Notes under the pieces: model-generated
The model's input: the letters and a program-made list of their open reading frames with translations, nothing else
What the model was told of the DNA's origin: nothing
The model's database searches: none
Shown: in pieces, positions 8,575 through 19,319 of the stretch
Position numbering within the stretch: the first letter of the stretch is position 1
Layout of the letters: each line of letters starts with the position of its first letter
Translations under genes and position numbers: made by a program
Source: JACCWP01 sp963785115
GTDB lineage: Bacteria; Actinomycetota; Actinomycetes; Propionibacteriales; Nocardioidaceae
Reading direction: 5' to 3'
Assembly: GCA_963785115.1 (NCBI GenBank)
Contig: CAWATY010000006.1
Location: 558,001-622,000, forward strand
Length of the DNA: 64,000 bases

Positions 8575-9035
8575 TGGCCGGGCCCGAGGAGCGGCTCGCC
8601 GAGCTCGGGCTCGAGCTCCCCGAGGTCGCGGCGCCGGTGGCCGCCTACGTGCCCGCGGCGCGCACCGGCGACCTCGTCTTCACCGCCGGCCAGCTGCCGA
8701 TGCGGATGGGTGAGCTCATCACCACCGGTGTGGTCGGCTCGGCGGTTCACCCCGACGAGGCCCAGCTGTGCGCGCAGCAGTGTGCGCTGAACGCGCTCGC
8801 CGCGGTGCGCGCCGAGGTCGGCGACCTCGCCGCGGTGCGACGGGTGGTGAAGGTGACGGTGTTCGTGGCCAGCGCGCCCGACTTCACCGGTCAGGCGCAG
8901 GTGGCCAACGGCGCCAGCGAGCTGCTCGGCCAGGTCTTCGGTGACGCCGGTCGGCACGCGCGCAGCGCGGTGGGCGTCGCGGTCCTCCCGCTGGACGCGC
9001 CCGTCGAGGTCGAGCTGGTCGTCGAGGTGGGGTGA
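8574..9035 (+). CDS. RidA/YjgF-family protein
   Basis: A 153-residue Rid-family protein. The family hydrolyses reactive enamine/imine intermediates made by PLP enzymes, or has drifted to related roles. Visible features: VFTAGQLPMRMGE near the N terminus, NALAAVRAEVGDL, VVKVTVFVASAPDF, and a C-terminal RSAVGVAVLPLDAPVEVE (Arg in this segment binds substrate in RidA). Translation is coupled on both sides: a 1-base overlap with DUF4177 and a GTGA overlap with the NUDIX gene. Confidence 0.88.
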   Translation: MAGPEERLAELGLELPEVAAPVAAYVPAARTGDLVFTAGQLPMRMGELITTGVVGSAVHPDEAQLCAQQCALNALAAVRAEVGDLAAVRRVVKVTVFVASAPDFTGQAQVANGASELLGQVFGDAGRHARSAVGVAVLPLDAPVEVELVVEVG

Positions 9036-9894
9036 CGGCGGTGGCCGTCGAGCGGGTCCCCGTCCCCGACGTGGTGCGCGCGCACGCCGAGGCAGCGCTC
9101 GCCGGCACCGCGCCTCCAGTCGTCCCGCCGCGGGACGCCTCGACGGTCGTGCTGCTGCGAGACTCCGTGGCCGGTGCGGGCGCTGGGGTGGAGGTCTACC
9201 TGTTGCGCCGGCACGCCCGGATGGCGTTCGCCGCCGGGCAGGCGGTCTTCCCCGGCGGTGCCGTCGACGAGCGCGATCGATCGGCCGGCGTGGGCTGGGC
9301 CGGTCCCGCTCCGGAGCAGTGGGCCGACCGCTTCGGCTGCCCGCCGGCCACGGCTCGAGGTCTGGTGTGCGCCGCGGTGCGGGAGACGTTCGAGGAGTCC
9401 GGGGTGTTGCTGGCCGGGCCGGACGAGGTGACGGTCGTGGCCGACACGGTCGGTGACGACTGGGAGGCCGACCGGGTCGCGCTGGAGGGTGGCGAGCTGT
9501 CACTGGCCGATGTGCTGGGCCGACGCGCGCTGGTGGTCCGCAGCGACCTGCTCGGCGCCTGGGCGCACTGGATCACCCCCGCGTTCGAGCCGCGCCGCTA
9601 CGACACCCGCTTCTTCGTCGCCGCCCTGCCCGCAGGGCAGCGGACCCGCGACGTGTCCGGCGAGTCCGACGCGGTCGCCTGGATTCGGCCCGCCGACGCG
9701 CTCGCTGCGGTACGCGACGGGCGGCTGATGATGATGCCGCCGACGGCCCTCGCCTGCGAGGAGGTCGCAGACCTCGAGCACCCGGCCGAGGTGCTCGCCC
9801 GGGCGGAGCGCCGGCGGTTCGTGACGGTCGAGCCGCGGCTGGTGTCCGACGGTGACGACCTGTGGCTCGAGACCGACCTCGGTGGGTCGCGTGA
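9032..9894 (+). CDS. NUDIX hydrolase (3' end uncertain)
   Basis: The first about 285 codons encode a NUDIX hydrolase: FPGGAVDERD, then a long insert, then AAVRETFEESGVLLAG (the REx2EExG core), and a family-typical ERRRFVTVEPRLV. The start is a GTG overlapping the RidA stop (GTGA). Read literally, the frame has no stop before 10525 and would add over 200 Arg/Gly-rich residues that are only the shadow of the next gene. I end it at the TGA overlapping the next GTG (9892-9894), which needs a single missing base near the GGG at 9884. Neighbouring genes all join by such overlaps. Confidence 0.7.
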
Positions 9895-10646
9895 TCGAGG
9901 CGCGGTGCGTGCTGGCGCCCAACCCGGGACCGATGACGCTCGACGGCACGAACACCTGGGTGCTGCGGGTCGGCGACCGCAGCGTCGTGGTCGACCCGGG
10001 CCCGGCCGACGAGGGCCACCTGGAGGCGGTGCGGGCAGCGGCCGGCGACGTCGCCGTGGTGCTGCTGACGCACCGGCACGCCGATCACTCGGAGGCGGCT
10101 GCGGCGTTCGCCGCCTCGGTGGGCTGCGGCGTCCAGGCGGTCGACCCGGCGTTCCGCGTGGCTGCCGACGGTGCCGACGGGGGTCTGGCCGACGGCGAGG
10201 TGGTCGAGGTCGACGGGCTCGAGGTGTCGGTGGTCGCCACCCCGGGCCACACGTCGGACTCGGTGTCGTTCCTGCTCGCCGACGGCGCCCTGCTGACCGG
10301 CGACACCGTGCTCGGTCGGGGCACCACGGTCGTGGCGCACCCGGACGGTCGGCTGGGCGCGTACCTGTCGTCGCTGCAGCGGCTGCGCGAGCTCGCCGCC
10401 CGCGGCGTCGTCACCCGGCTGCTGCCGGGACACGGCGGGGTGCTGGACGACCCGTCCACGGCACTGGACGGCTACCTGGCCCACCGTCGGCAGCGGCTCG
10501 AGCAGGTCCGCGCCGCCGTCGCTGACGGTGCGGAAACGCCGCGGCAGGTGGTCGAGCGCGTGTACGCCGACGTCGACCGGTCGGTGTGGCCGGCGGCCGA
10601 GCTGTCCGTCGCGGCCCAGCTGGACTACCTGAGCGAGGGCGGCTGA
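9891..10646 (+). CDS. MBL-fold metallo-hydrolase (LACTB2-like)
   Basis: A 251-residue metallo-beta-lactamase-fold protein starting at GTG 9891 (VIEARCVLAPNPGPM). Metal ligands are visible in THRHADHSE (HxHxDH), ATPGHTSDS, TGDTVLG and PGHGG, followed by a C-terminal helical region (RRQRLEQVRAAVADG) that resembles the winged-helix tail of LACTB2-type hydrolases. Relatives are nucleases or thioesterases. The frame is open upstream to 9852, but GTG 9891 fits the GTGA coupling used across this operon. It converges on crp with a 7-base gap. Confidence 0.85.
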   Translation: MIEARCVLAPNPGPMTLDGTNTWVLRVGDRSVVVDPGPADEGHLEAVRAAAGDVAVVLLTHRHADHSEAAAAFAASVGCGVQAVDPAFRVAADGADGGLADGEVVEVDGLEVSVVATPGHTSDSVSFLLADGALLTGDTVLGRGTTVVAHPDGRLGAYLSSLQRLRELAARGVVTRLLPGHGGVLDDPSTALDGYLAHRRQRLEQVRAAVADGAETPRQVVERVYADVDRSVWPAAELSVAAQLDYLSEGG

Positions 10647-10653
10647 TCCGGGG

Positions 10654-11331
10654 TCAGCGGGCGCGGCGCTGCAGCCGCTCGACGTCGACCAGCACCACCG
10701 AGCGGGGCTCGAGCCGCAGCCAGCCGCGGTTGGCGAAGTCGGCGAGTGCCTTGTTGACGGTCTCGCGGGAGGCGCCGACCAGCTGGGCCAGCTCCTCCTG
10801 GGTGAGGTCGTGGTGCACGTGCACGCCGTCGTCTGCCTGCCGACCGAACCGTGAGGACAGGTCCAGCAGCGCCTTGGCGACCCGGCCCGGGACGTCGGAG
10901 AAGACCAGGTCGGCGACGACGTCGTTGGTGCGCCGCAGCCGGGCGGCGAGCTGGTTGAGCAGCCCGCGGGCCACGTCGGGGTGCCCCGTCAACCAGCCGT
11001 TGAGCTCTGCGTGGCCCAGGCTCACCATGGCGACGTCGGTGACGGCCGTGGCCGTCGCGGAGCGCGGTCCGGGGTCGAACAGCGACAGCTCGCCGAACAT
11101 CTGGCCCGGACCCAGCACCGCGAGCAGGTTCTCCCGCCCGTCCGGTGAGCTGCGCCCGAGCTTGATCTTGCCGTCGATCACGACGTAGAGACGGTCGCCG
11201 CCGTCTCCCTCTCGGAACAGGGTCTCGCCGCGGTCCAGCCGGATCTCGGTGAGCGAGGAGCGCAGCGAGTCGGCCGCGTCGTCGTCCAGCCCCGAGAACA
11301 GCGGGGTCTGGCGGAGCACGTCGTTGTCCAC
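10654..11331 (-). CDS. crp: Crp/Fnr-family transcriptional regulator
   Basis: A 225-residue cAMP-receptor-type regulator. The cyclic-nucleotide domain shows GDRLYVVIDGKIKL and the phosphate-binding FGELSLFDPGPRSATATA. The C-terminal winged helix contains LTQEELAQLVGASRETVNKAL. The GTG start at 11331 is supported by AGGAGG six bases upstream; the frame is open further upstream but only across the divergent promoter. In mycobacteria the orthologue (Rv3676) is divergent from nth, as here. It is a global regulator of carbon and stress genes. Confidence 0.93.
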   Translation of the reverse strand: MDNDVLRQTPLFSGLDDDAADSLRSSLTEIRLDRGETLFREGDGGDRLYVVIDGKIKLGRSSPDGRENLLAVLGPGQMFGELSLFDPGPRSATATAVTDVAMVSLGHAELNGWLTGHPDVARGLLNQLAARLRRTNDVVADLVFSDVPGRVAKALLDLSSRFGRQADDGVHVHHDLTQEELAQLVGASRETVNKALADFANRGWLRLEPRSVVLVDVERLQRRAR

Positions 11332-11422
11332 CGGTCCTCCTCGTCTCGGCCCGGTCCGACCCGGTCCGTCCAGGGCGCAGCGTAGCGTCGAGCCCGTCGG
11401 CAGTCGCCCGTACGCTGGCGCC
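11332..11422. promoter_or_regulatory. Divergent crp/nth promoter region
   Basis: These 91 bases separate the GTG starts of crp (minus) and nth (plus) and must hold promoters for both. The crp ribosome-binding site AGGAGG is at its left edge. I see no convincing TGTGA-N6-TCACA site, so autoregulation is not supported by sequence alone. Confidence 0.5.
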
Positions 11423-12145
11423 GTGCCACGAGCGACCGCCCCACCTGCGCCGCCCCCGCCCACCGCTCTGGTTCGGCGGGCGCGCAAGGTGCACCGGGTG
11501 CTCGCCGAGACCTACCCCGATGCCCAGACCGAGCTCACGTTCAGCAACGCCTTCGAGCTGCTGGTCGTCACCGTGCTGTCCGCCCAGACCACCGACCGCC
11601 GGGTCAACGCGGTCAGCCCGGCGCTGTTCGCGGCCTATCCCGACGCGGCCGCGATGGCCGGCGCCGACCGCGCGGCGGTCGAGGAGCTGATCCAGCCCAC
11701 CGGCTTCTTCCGTGCCAAGACCGACGCCCTGCTCAAGCTGTCGGCCGCCCTGGTCGAGCGTTTCGACGGTGAGGTCCCGGGCCGCCTGGCTGACCTGGTC
11801 ACGCTTCCCGGTGTCGGTCGTAAGACCGCCAACGTCGTGCTGGGCAACGCGTTCGGCACTCCCGGCATCACCGTCGACACCCACTTCGGCCGGCTGGCCC
11901 GGCGGTTCGGGTGGACCGACGAGACCGACCCGGTCGCCGTCGAGCACGCCGTGGGCGCGCTGTTTCCCCGCCGCGAGTGGACGCTGCTCAGCCACCACCT
12001 GATCTGGCACGGCCGCCGCGTCTGCCACGCCCGCCGCCCCGCCTGCGGGGCATGCACCGTGGCACGGTGGTGCCCCTCGTTCGGCGAGGGCCCGACCGAC
12101 CCGGCGGAGGCGGCGAAACTGGTCAAGACCGAGGGGCGGGCGTGA
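11423..12145 (+). CDS. nth: Endonuclease III (DNA glycosylase/AP lyase)
   Basis: A 240-residue base-excision repair enzyme that removes oxidised pyrimidines. The helix-hairpin-helix LPGVGRKTA (128-136) carries the catalytic Lys134, TVDTHFGR carries Asp152, and the [4Fe-4S] loop is complete with C201-x6-C208-x2-C211-x5-C217. The start GTG at 11423 (VPRATAPP) was preferred over upstream starts that lie inside crp. Its stop overlaps the next start (GTGA). It heads an nth-tlpA-nudix-marP chain. Confidence 0.94.
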   Translation: MPRATAPPAPPPPTALVRRARKVHRVLAETYPDAQTELTFSNAFELLVVTVLSAQTTDRRVNAVSPALFAAYPDAAAMAGADRAAVEELIQPTGFFRAKTDALLKLSAALVERFDGEVPGRLADLVTLPGVGRKTANVVLGNAFGTPGITVDTHFGRLARRFGWTDETDPVAVEHAVGALFPRREWTLLSHHLIWHGRRVCHARRPACGACTVARWCPSFGEGPTDPAEAAKLVKTEGRA

Positions 12146-12789
12146 GACGGCTGGCCGCACTCCCCGGGTGGCTGCTCGCCACCCTCTGGCTGGGCGTGCC
12201 GCTCGTCGTCATCGCGGCGGTGACCTTCGCCCTGACCGACGACGAGCCCGGCATCGCTGGTGGGGCGCTGACCACCACTGACACGGACGTGCAGTCCGCC
12301 GACCTCGTGGAGCAGCGGTTGCGGGCCGGCGTCGCCGACTGCCCGAGCGCGGATGGCGACCCGGTCCGGGGCGGACTGCCCGACGTGGTGCTGCCGTGTC
12401 TCGGGGACCAGGGAGAGGCATCCCTTGCTGCCATGCCTGGTCCCGTCGTCGTGAACATGTGGGCTCAGTCCTGCGGTCCGTGCCGCACCGAGATGCCGCT
12501 GTTCCAGCGTCTGCACGAGGACCATCCGGACCTCACGGTGGTCGGCGTCGACTACCAGGACCTGAGGCCCGACCTCGCGCTCGACCTGGTGGAGGACAGC
12601 GGCGTCACCTACCCGTCGCTGGCCGACGTCGAAGGCCAACTTGCGGGTCCGTTGCGGGTGAGTGGACTGCCGCGGACCTACTTCGTCGACGCGGCCGGCA
12701 CGCTGGTCGCCACCGAGCTCGGCGAGTTCAGGTCGTACCAGGAGCTTCGTACGGCGGTGGGCCAGCACTTCGGGCCCGGTGGGTGGTGA
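12142..12789 (+). CDS. TlpA-like membrane-anchored thioredoxin
   Basis: A 215-residue protein with one N-terminal membrane anchor (about 10-30) and an extracytoplasmic thioredoxin fold. The redox motif is SCGPC (C111, C114), with the cis-Pro region SGLPRTYFVD later. An additional Cys pair (C67 and C86) lies before the domain. It probably reduces or isomerises disulfides outside the membrane. Its place directly before a NUDIX gene and marP is shared with Rv3673c-Rv3671c. MarP itself has a predicted disulfide, so the two may be functionally linked (inference). Confidence 0.88.
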   Translation: MRRLAALPGWLLATLWLGVPLVVIAAVTFALTDDEPGIAGGALTTTDTDVQSADLVEQRLRAGVADCPSADGDPVRGGLPDVVLPCLGDQGEASLAAMPGPVVVNMWAQSCGPCRTEMPLFQRLHEDHPDLTVVGVDYQDLRPDLALDLVEDSGVTYPSLADVEGQLAGPLRVSGLPRTYFVDAAGTLVATELGEFRSYQELRTAVGQHFGPGGW

Positions 12790-13448
12790 CCACTCCCGAC
12801 TGGGTGCGCGACCTGGCCGCCGCCGCCCGCGCCCTCGACGGCGAGGCACTGCTCCGCGGGCTGCCCGCCCCACCCTCGTCTGCCCGTGCGTCCGCAGTGC
12901 TGATGCTGTTCGGCGACGGTCCTGCCGGACCCGATCTGGTCCTCATCGAGCGCGCGCACGACATGCGCTCGCACGCGGGGCAGCTCGCGTTCCCGGGTGG
13001 CGCCGCCGACCCCGGCGACGACGGGCCGGCGGCCACCGCGCTGCGCGAGGCGGAGGAGGAGATCGGCCTCGACCCGGCGGGGGTCGACGTGCTGGTCGAG
13101 CTGCCGGCGCTGTGGCTGCCGCCGAGCAACTTCGCGGTCACCCCGGTCCTCGCCTGGTGGCGCGACGAGTCACCGATCGGCGTCGTCGACGCCGCGGAGG
13201 TGGCCTCGGTGCTGCGGGTCCGGCTGGCGGCGCTCGCCGACCCCGAGCACCGCTTCACGGTGCGGCACCCCTCCGGCTACCAGGGACCGGGCTTCGCGGT
13301 GGGCGATCCGCCGGGATCCTTGGTGCTGTGGGGATTCACGGCCGGACTGGTCGACCGGTTGCTCGAGCAGGCGGCCCTGAGTCGCCCGTGGGATCGTTCT
13401 CGCACCCAGCCGGCGCCGGTGCCGGCGCCCGGCCCGGAGACACCGTGA
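12786..13448 (+). CDS. NUDIX hydrolase (CoA pyrophosphatase-like)
   Basis: A 220-residue NUDIX protein. RSHAGQLAFPGGAADP then TALREAEEEIGLDP gives the full Nudix box with its preceding glycine pair. The UPF0035-type LPPSNFAVTPVLAWW following it suggests the CoA diphosphatase (NudL) subgroup. The start GTG at 12786 overlaps the tlpA stop, and its own stop overlaps the marP start, so translation is coupled on both sides. Confidence 0.88.
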   Translation: MTTPDWVRDLAAAARALDGEALLRGLPAPPSSARASAVLMLFGDGPAGPDLVLIERAHDMRSHAGQLAFPGGAADPGDDGPAATALREAEEEIGLDPAGVDVLVELPALWLPPSNFAVTPVLAWWRDESPIGVVDAAEVASVLRVRLAALADPEHRFTVRHPSGYQGPGFAVGDPPGSLVLWGFTAGLVDRLLEQAALSRPWDRSRTQPAPVPAPGPETP

Positions 13449-14620
13449 ACCTGCTCGACCTCGTGCTGCTGCTCGCGGTCGTGAGCTATGCGTTCTCCGG
13501 CTACCGCCTCGGCTTCCTGGTCGGTGCTTCGACCACGGTGGGACTGCTGATCGGCGGCGTCGTCGGCGTGGTGGCCACCCCGCTCGTGCTGGACCGGCTC
13601 GACCCGTCGCTCGGTGTCAGCGTCGCCGCGCTCGTCATCGTGCTGGTGCTGGCGATGCTGGGGCAGGCGCTCGGCGCCGTTCTCGGCAGTGCGCTGCGCG
13701 CCGCGGTCACCTGGCAGCCCGCCCGCGTCCTCGACGCCGTCGGGGGCGCGGCGTTGTCGATCGTGGCGGTGCTGGTCATCGCCTGGGGCCTGGGCTTCGC
13801 CGCCAGCGGCGCGCGGATCCCGTGGATCGGCGACCAGGTACGCAGCTCGAACGTGCTCTCGGTGGTCGACACCGCCATGCCCGACGCAGCCGAGGACGTC
13901 CTCAGCGCCTTTGACGAGGTCGTCGGCTCGGAGATCTTCCCCCGCTACCTGCAGCCGTTCGTGCCCGAGCAGATCGAGCCGGTGCGCCCGCCCGACGGAC
14001 GGGTGCTGCGCGACGCCGACGTGCGCCGGGCCGGGGCCAGCGTGGTCAAGGTGCTGGGCGAGGCCGAGCAGTGCAACCGGGGCCTGGAGGGGTCCGGGTT
14101 CGTCTTCGCCCGGGACCGGGTCATGACCAACGCGCACGTGGTCGCGGGCGTCTCGTCGGTGTCGGTCGAGGTGGCCGGTGCCGAGCGCGACGCCGAGGTC
14201 GTGATGTTCGACGCCGACCTCGACGTGGCCGTGCTCGCCGTCGACGACCTCGACGTGCCGTCGCTGCGCTTCGACGACTCGGCTGCCGAGGCGGACCCCG
14301 GCGCGGTCCTCGGCTTCCCGGAGAACGGCCCGTTCACCGGGGTCGCCGCCCGCGTACGGGCCGAGCAGCAGCTGCGCAGCCCGGACATCTACGGCGACGG
14401 CAGCCACCAGCGCGACGTCTACTCGATCCGGGCCACCGTGCGGTCGGGCAACTCCGGGGGACCGCTGGTCTCGCCCAAGGGCGACGTCTACGGGATGGTC
14501 TTCGCCGCCTCGATCTCCGACGAGGACACCGGCTACGCGCTGACCGCCGCCCAGCTGACCGACAGCGCCGCCGACGGGCGCCGGGCCGACGAGGCCGTCG
14601 ACACCGGCGGCTGCACCTGA
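13445..14620 (+). CDS. marP: MarP-type membrane serine protease
   Basis: A 391-residue protein with four membrane segments in the first about 120 residues (CvpA-like) and a trypsin-fold protease outside. The catalytic triad is visible: His231 in TNAHVVAG, Asp260 in DADLDVAVL and Ser337 in GNSGGPL. Cys210 and Cys390 (second-last residue) match the disulfide that locks the active site in M. tuberculosis MarP (Rv3671c), a protease needed for acid and oxidative resistance. The GTG start overlaps the NUDIX stop. Confidence 0.92.
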   Translation: MNLLDLVLLLAVVSYAFSGYRLGFLVGASTTVGLLIGGVVGVVATPLVLDRLDPSLGVSVAALVIVLVLAMLGQALGAVLGSALRAAVTWQPARVLDAVGGAALSIVAVLVIAWGLGFAASGARIPWIGDQVRSSNVLSVVDTAMPDAAEDVLSAFDEVVGSEIFPRYLQPFVPEQIEPVRPPDGRVLRDADVRRAGASVVKVLGEAEQCNRGLEGSGFVFARDRVMTNAHVVAGVSSVSVEVAGAERDAEVVMFDADLDVAVLAVDDLDVPSLRFDDSAAEADPGAVLGFPENGPFTGVAARVRAEQQLRSPDIYGDGSHQRDVYSIRATVRSGNSGGPLVSPKGDVYGMVFAASISDEDTGYALTAAQLTDSAADGRRADEAVDTGGCT

Positions 14621-14637
14621 CGGGCAGTCCCGGTTTC

Positions 14638-14697
14638 AGCGACGGCCTGAGCGACGGCCTCAGCGACGGCCTCAGCGACGGCCTCAGCGACGGCGCA
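14638..14697. repeat. 12-bp tandem repeat, five copies
   Basis: AGCGACGGCCTC is repeated five times with single changes in the first and last copies, starting 18 bases after the marP stop. It runs into the last codons of the convergent membrane-protein gene, whose stop lies inside the last copies. Confidence 0.9.
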
Positions 14698-15118
14698 GCG
14701 TCGCCACGGTCTCCTTCGTCGTCTCGATCGTCTGCTTCGGCGGGCGGACCTTCTTGAACCGGCGCAGCGCCAGCAGCACGAGCAGCCCCGCGAGCAGCAG
14801 GTAGAACCCGAAGACGATGAGGAATCCGTAGGCGGGGTCGAGGTGCGGGATCTTGGCGAGGAAGTAGACCCCCGCGAACGACCCCATGATCACGGCCAGC
14901 ACGGCGAGGAAGCCGGCCACGGCGACCAGGGCCAGGCCGACGCCGCCGGCGGTCACGCTGATCTTGAGCTCGGCCTTGGCCAGCGCGATCTCGGCCCGGA
15001 TCAGGCTGGACAGGTGCCGACTGGTGTCGGCGACGAGGCGCCCGATCGTGGGCTCGTCGAGGGGAAGAGAGGTCCGCTGCGGCCCGGACGCCCCGCCCTG
15101 TCCAGTGGGAGTCGACAT
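14684..15118 (-). CDS. Phage-holin-superfamily (holin-X-like) membrane protein
   Basis: A 144-residue protein matching the actinobacterial holin-X type, despite the name a chromosomal housekeeping-context gene. TIGRLVADTSRHLSSLIRAE is the conserved amphipathic helix, followed by KAELK and two strong membrane segments (about 53-78 and 90-115), then a basic tail. I start at the ATG giving MSTPTGQGG; another ATG is three codons earlier. Its position between marP and acs matches Rv3669. Role unknown. Confidence 0.82.
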   Translation of the reverse strand: MSTPTGQGGASGPQRTSLPLDEPTIGRLVADTSRHLSSLIRAEIALAKAELKISVTAGGVGLALVAVAGFLAVLAVIMGSFAGVYFLAKIPHLDPAYGFLIVFGFYLLLAGLLVLLALRRFKKVRPPKQTIETTKETVATLRRR

Positions 15119-15200
15119 GCGCTTCACCCTAGACGGTGACCCGCCGCTCCGCCGCCCGGTGGTGCCGCCTGCCGGGCGGACGCCCGGCCGCTCTCCCTGG

Positions 15201-17177
<1,977 letters not shown>

Positions 17178-17274
17178 CGTCGAACTCCTTCGTCGCGTAC
17201 GTGCCTCTCAGCCAACCCTGCCTCCGGACACCTCGCAAGACCGGCTTCACCACCCAACGCCCAACCCAACCCCC

Positions 17275-17329
17275 CGCTCATCCGACCGTTGTGCGCGCCC
17301 TGGGTTGGGGCACAACGGTCGGATGGGCG
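17275..17329. repeat. 16-bp perfect inverted repeat with core shared elsewhere in the window
   Basis: CATCCGACCGTTGTGC (17279-17294) and its exact reverse complement (17310-17325) flank a 15-base loop; pairing can continue outward with mismatches. It sits in the 199-base gap between the symporter stop and the acsA start. The same 16 bases, preceded by CGCT, recur in direct orientation near 57.8-58.1 kb. It could be a hairpin terminator or attenuator, or a member of a dispersed palindromic family. Confidence 0.9.
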
Positions 17330-17376
17330 CGGAGGGGACGGGGGTCGGGCGCCCCACCAGGGAAGGGGATCGGGGG

Positions 17377-18984
17377 TCAGTGGTGGACCGCCACCTCGGA
17401 GCCGGCGCCGGTGAGCGACCGGACCTCGAGCTCGGGGTAGCGCTCCTCCGCGGCGGCCTCGCGGGACGTGATGGTGCCGAGCCAGCCCATCAGGAACCCG
17501 AACGGGATGGACACGATGCCCGGGTTGCTGAGCGGGAACCAGGACCAGTCCTGGTCGGGGAACAGGGCCGTTCCCGTCGTGGGCCCGGAGACCACCGGCG
17601 AGAAGAACACCAGGCCTACGCACATGACCAGGCCGCCGTAGATCGCCCAGGTGGCGCCGCGGGTGTTGAAGCGCCTCCAGAACAGGTTGTAGATCAGCGA
17701 CGGGAGGTTGGCCGATGCCGCGACGGCGAACGCCAGCGCCACCAGGAAGGCGATGTTGAGGTTCTGCGCGGGGATCGCGAGCGCGATCGCCACACCGCCG
17801 ATGATGAACGCCGCCACCCGGGCGACCTTGACCTCGTCGGCCTCGGTCATCCGGCCCTTGCGCAGCACGTTCGCGTACAGATCGTGCGCCACCGACGACG
17901 CCGACGTGAGCGTCAGGCCGGCGACCACCGCCAGGATGGTCGCGAACGCCACCGCGGAGATCAGCGCGAGGAGGACGGCTCCCCAGGTAGAGCCCTCGCC
18001 GCCTCCGACCGCCTCGGCGAGGAGTGGGGACGCCACGTTGCCCGCCGGATCGACCCCGGCGATCGCCTCAGTGCCGACCAGGGCAGCGGCGCCGAAGCCC
18101 AGCACCAGCGTCATCAGGTAGAACAGGCCGATCAACGTGATCGCCCACTGCACCGATGTTCGGGCAGCCTTCGCCGTTGGCACGGTGTAGAAGCGGATCA
18201 GGATGTGAGGCAGGCCGGCGGTCCCGAGCACCAGGGCCAGGGCCAGGGAGATGAAGTCGATCTTCGACGTGCCGGTGGCGCCGTACTTCAGCCCGGGCTC
18301 CAGGAACGCCTGCCCCGACCCGGACTGTGCAGCCGCCTCTCCGAGCATCGTGGAGATGTTGAAGTCGAACTCCGCGAGGGTGAGGATCGTGATCAGCAGG
18401 GTTCCCGTCATCAGCATCACGGCCTTGACGATCTGCACCCAGGTCGTGCCCTTCATGCCGCCGACGACGACGTAGAAGATCATCAGCGCGCCGACGCCGG
18501 CGATCGTGAGGTTCTTGACCCAGCCCTCGTCGACCTCGAGCAGCAGCGCCACCAGCGCTCCCGCGCCCACCATCTGGGCGAGCAGGTAGAAGATCGAGAC
18601 GCTGACGGTCGACACCGCGGCGGCCGTGCGGATGGGGCGCTGCCGCATCCGGTACGCGAGCTGGTCGGCCATGGTGTAGCGGCCGGAGTTGCGCAGCAGC
18701 TCGGCGACCAGCAGCAGTGCCACCAACCACGCGACCAGGAAGCCGATGGAGTAGAGGAAGCCGTCGTAGCCGATCGTCGAGATCAACCCGGAGATGCCCA
18801 GGAAGGACGCGGCCGACATGTAGTCGCCGGACACGGCCAGGCCGTTCTGGAACCCGGAGAACTGGCGACCAGCGGCGTAGAAGTCCGTGGCCGACTGGTT
18901 CTGCCGGCTCGCCCAGATGGTGATCCCGATCGTGATGGCGACGACGAGCACGAACAGCGTGACGGTGATCGCATTGTCGCTCAT
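17377..18984 (-). CDS. actP: Sodium:solute symporter, acetate permease type
   Basis: A 535-residue SSS-family transporter with about 13 hydrophobic segments. GRQFSGFQNGLAVSGDYMSAASFLG is the N-terminal signature of ActP/MctC-type monocarboxylate permeases, and GTAGLPHILIRFYTVP is the conserved segment in the middle. The substrate is probably acetate and related short acids, given acsA next door. The ATG overlaps the stop of the DUF485 gene (ATGA), the usual pairing for this group. Confidence 0.92.
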   Translation of the reverse strand: MSDNAITVTLFVLVVAITIGITIWASRQNQSATDFYAAGRQFSGFQNGLAVSGDYMSAASFLGISGLISTIGYDGFLYSIGFLVAWLVALLLVAELLRNSGRYTMADQLAYRMRQRPIRTAAAVSTVSVSIFYLLAQMVGAGALVALLLEVDEGWVKNLTIAGVGALMIFYVVVGGMKGTTWVQIVKAVMLMTGTLLITILTLAEFDFNISTMLGEAAAQSGSGQAFLEPGLKYGATGTSKIDFISLALALVLGTAGLPHILIRFYTVPTAKAARTSVQWAITLIGLFYLMTLVLGFGAAALVGTEAIAGVDPAGNVASPLLAEAVGGGEGSTWGAVLLALISAVAFATILAVVAGLTLTSASSVAHDLYANVLRKGRMTEADEVKVARVAAFIIGGVAIALAIPAQNLNIAFLVALAFAVAASANLPSLIYNLFWRRFNTRGATWAIYGGLVMCVGLVFFSPVVSGPTTGTALFPDQDWSWFPLSNPGIVSIPFGFLMGWLGTITSREAAAEERYPELEVRSLTGAGSEVAVHH

Positions 18985-19319
18985 CGGCTGATCTCCTCGT
19001 CGTACTGCGCAGCGAGCCTTGCGCCGATGGGGTCGAGCTCCCGGTTGGCGAACCGGCTGTAGAGGAAGGCGATGAGGAACGTCGAGGCGAACTGCAGGAG
19101 CCCGAAGACGAGCGCCACGTTGATGTTGCCCACCACCTGCTCCGACATGAAGTCGTGGGCGTAGTTCGACATGACGACGTAGAGCAGGTACCAGCCCATG
19201 AACACCAGCGTCGCGGGGACCACGAACGCTCGGAACCTGCGTCGGAGCAGCGCGAAGTCGTCGCTGGCGTGGATGCGCGCGTACGCGTCGTGCTTGGCAG
19301 CCGTGATGTCCTCGGGCAC
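18981..19319 (-). CDS. DUF485 membrane protein (symporter partner)
   Basis: A 112-residue protein with two membrane segments (about 35-52 and 65-87). FRAFVVPATLVFMGWYLLYV and GNINVALVFGLLQFASTF are typical of DUF485 (YjcH). These proteins are almost always encoded just before an ActP-type symporter and probably assist it. About 200 bases upstream (19320-19522) hold no gene; I see only three loose copies of GAGCGG-type sequence there. Confidence 0.9.
   Translation of the reverse strand: MPEDITAAKHDAYARIHASDDFALLRRRFRAFVVPATLVFMGWYLLYVVMSNYAHDFMSEQVVGNINVALVFGLLQFASTFLIAFLYSRFANRELDPIGARLAAQYDEEISR

Noticed and set aside
9895..10525. Arg/Gly-rich C-terminal domain of the NUDIX protein
   Set aside because: The residues are the out-of-frame shadow of the well-supported MBL hydrolase gene; the metal motifs of that gene are in the other frame.
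14638..14697. SDGL repeat extension of MarP
   Set aside because: The repeat encodes SDGL in one frame, but the marP TGA at 14618-14620 is before it and MarP proteins end with the Cys near the C terminus, as here.
14684..15118. Prophage holin
   Set aside because: The family name includes holin, but there is no endolysin or other phage gene and the gene order is a conserved actinobacterial chromosomal one.
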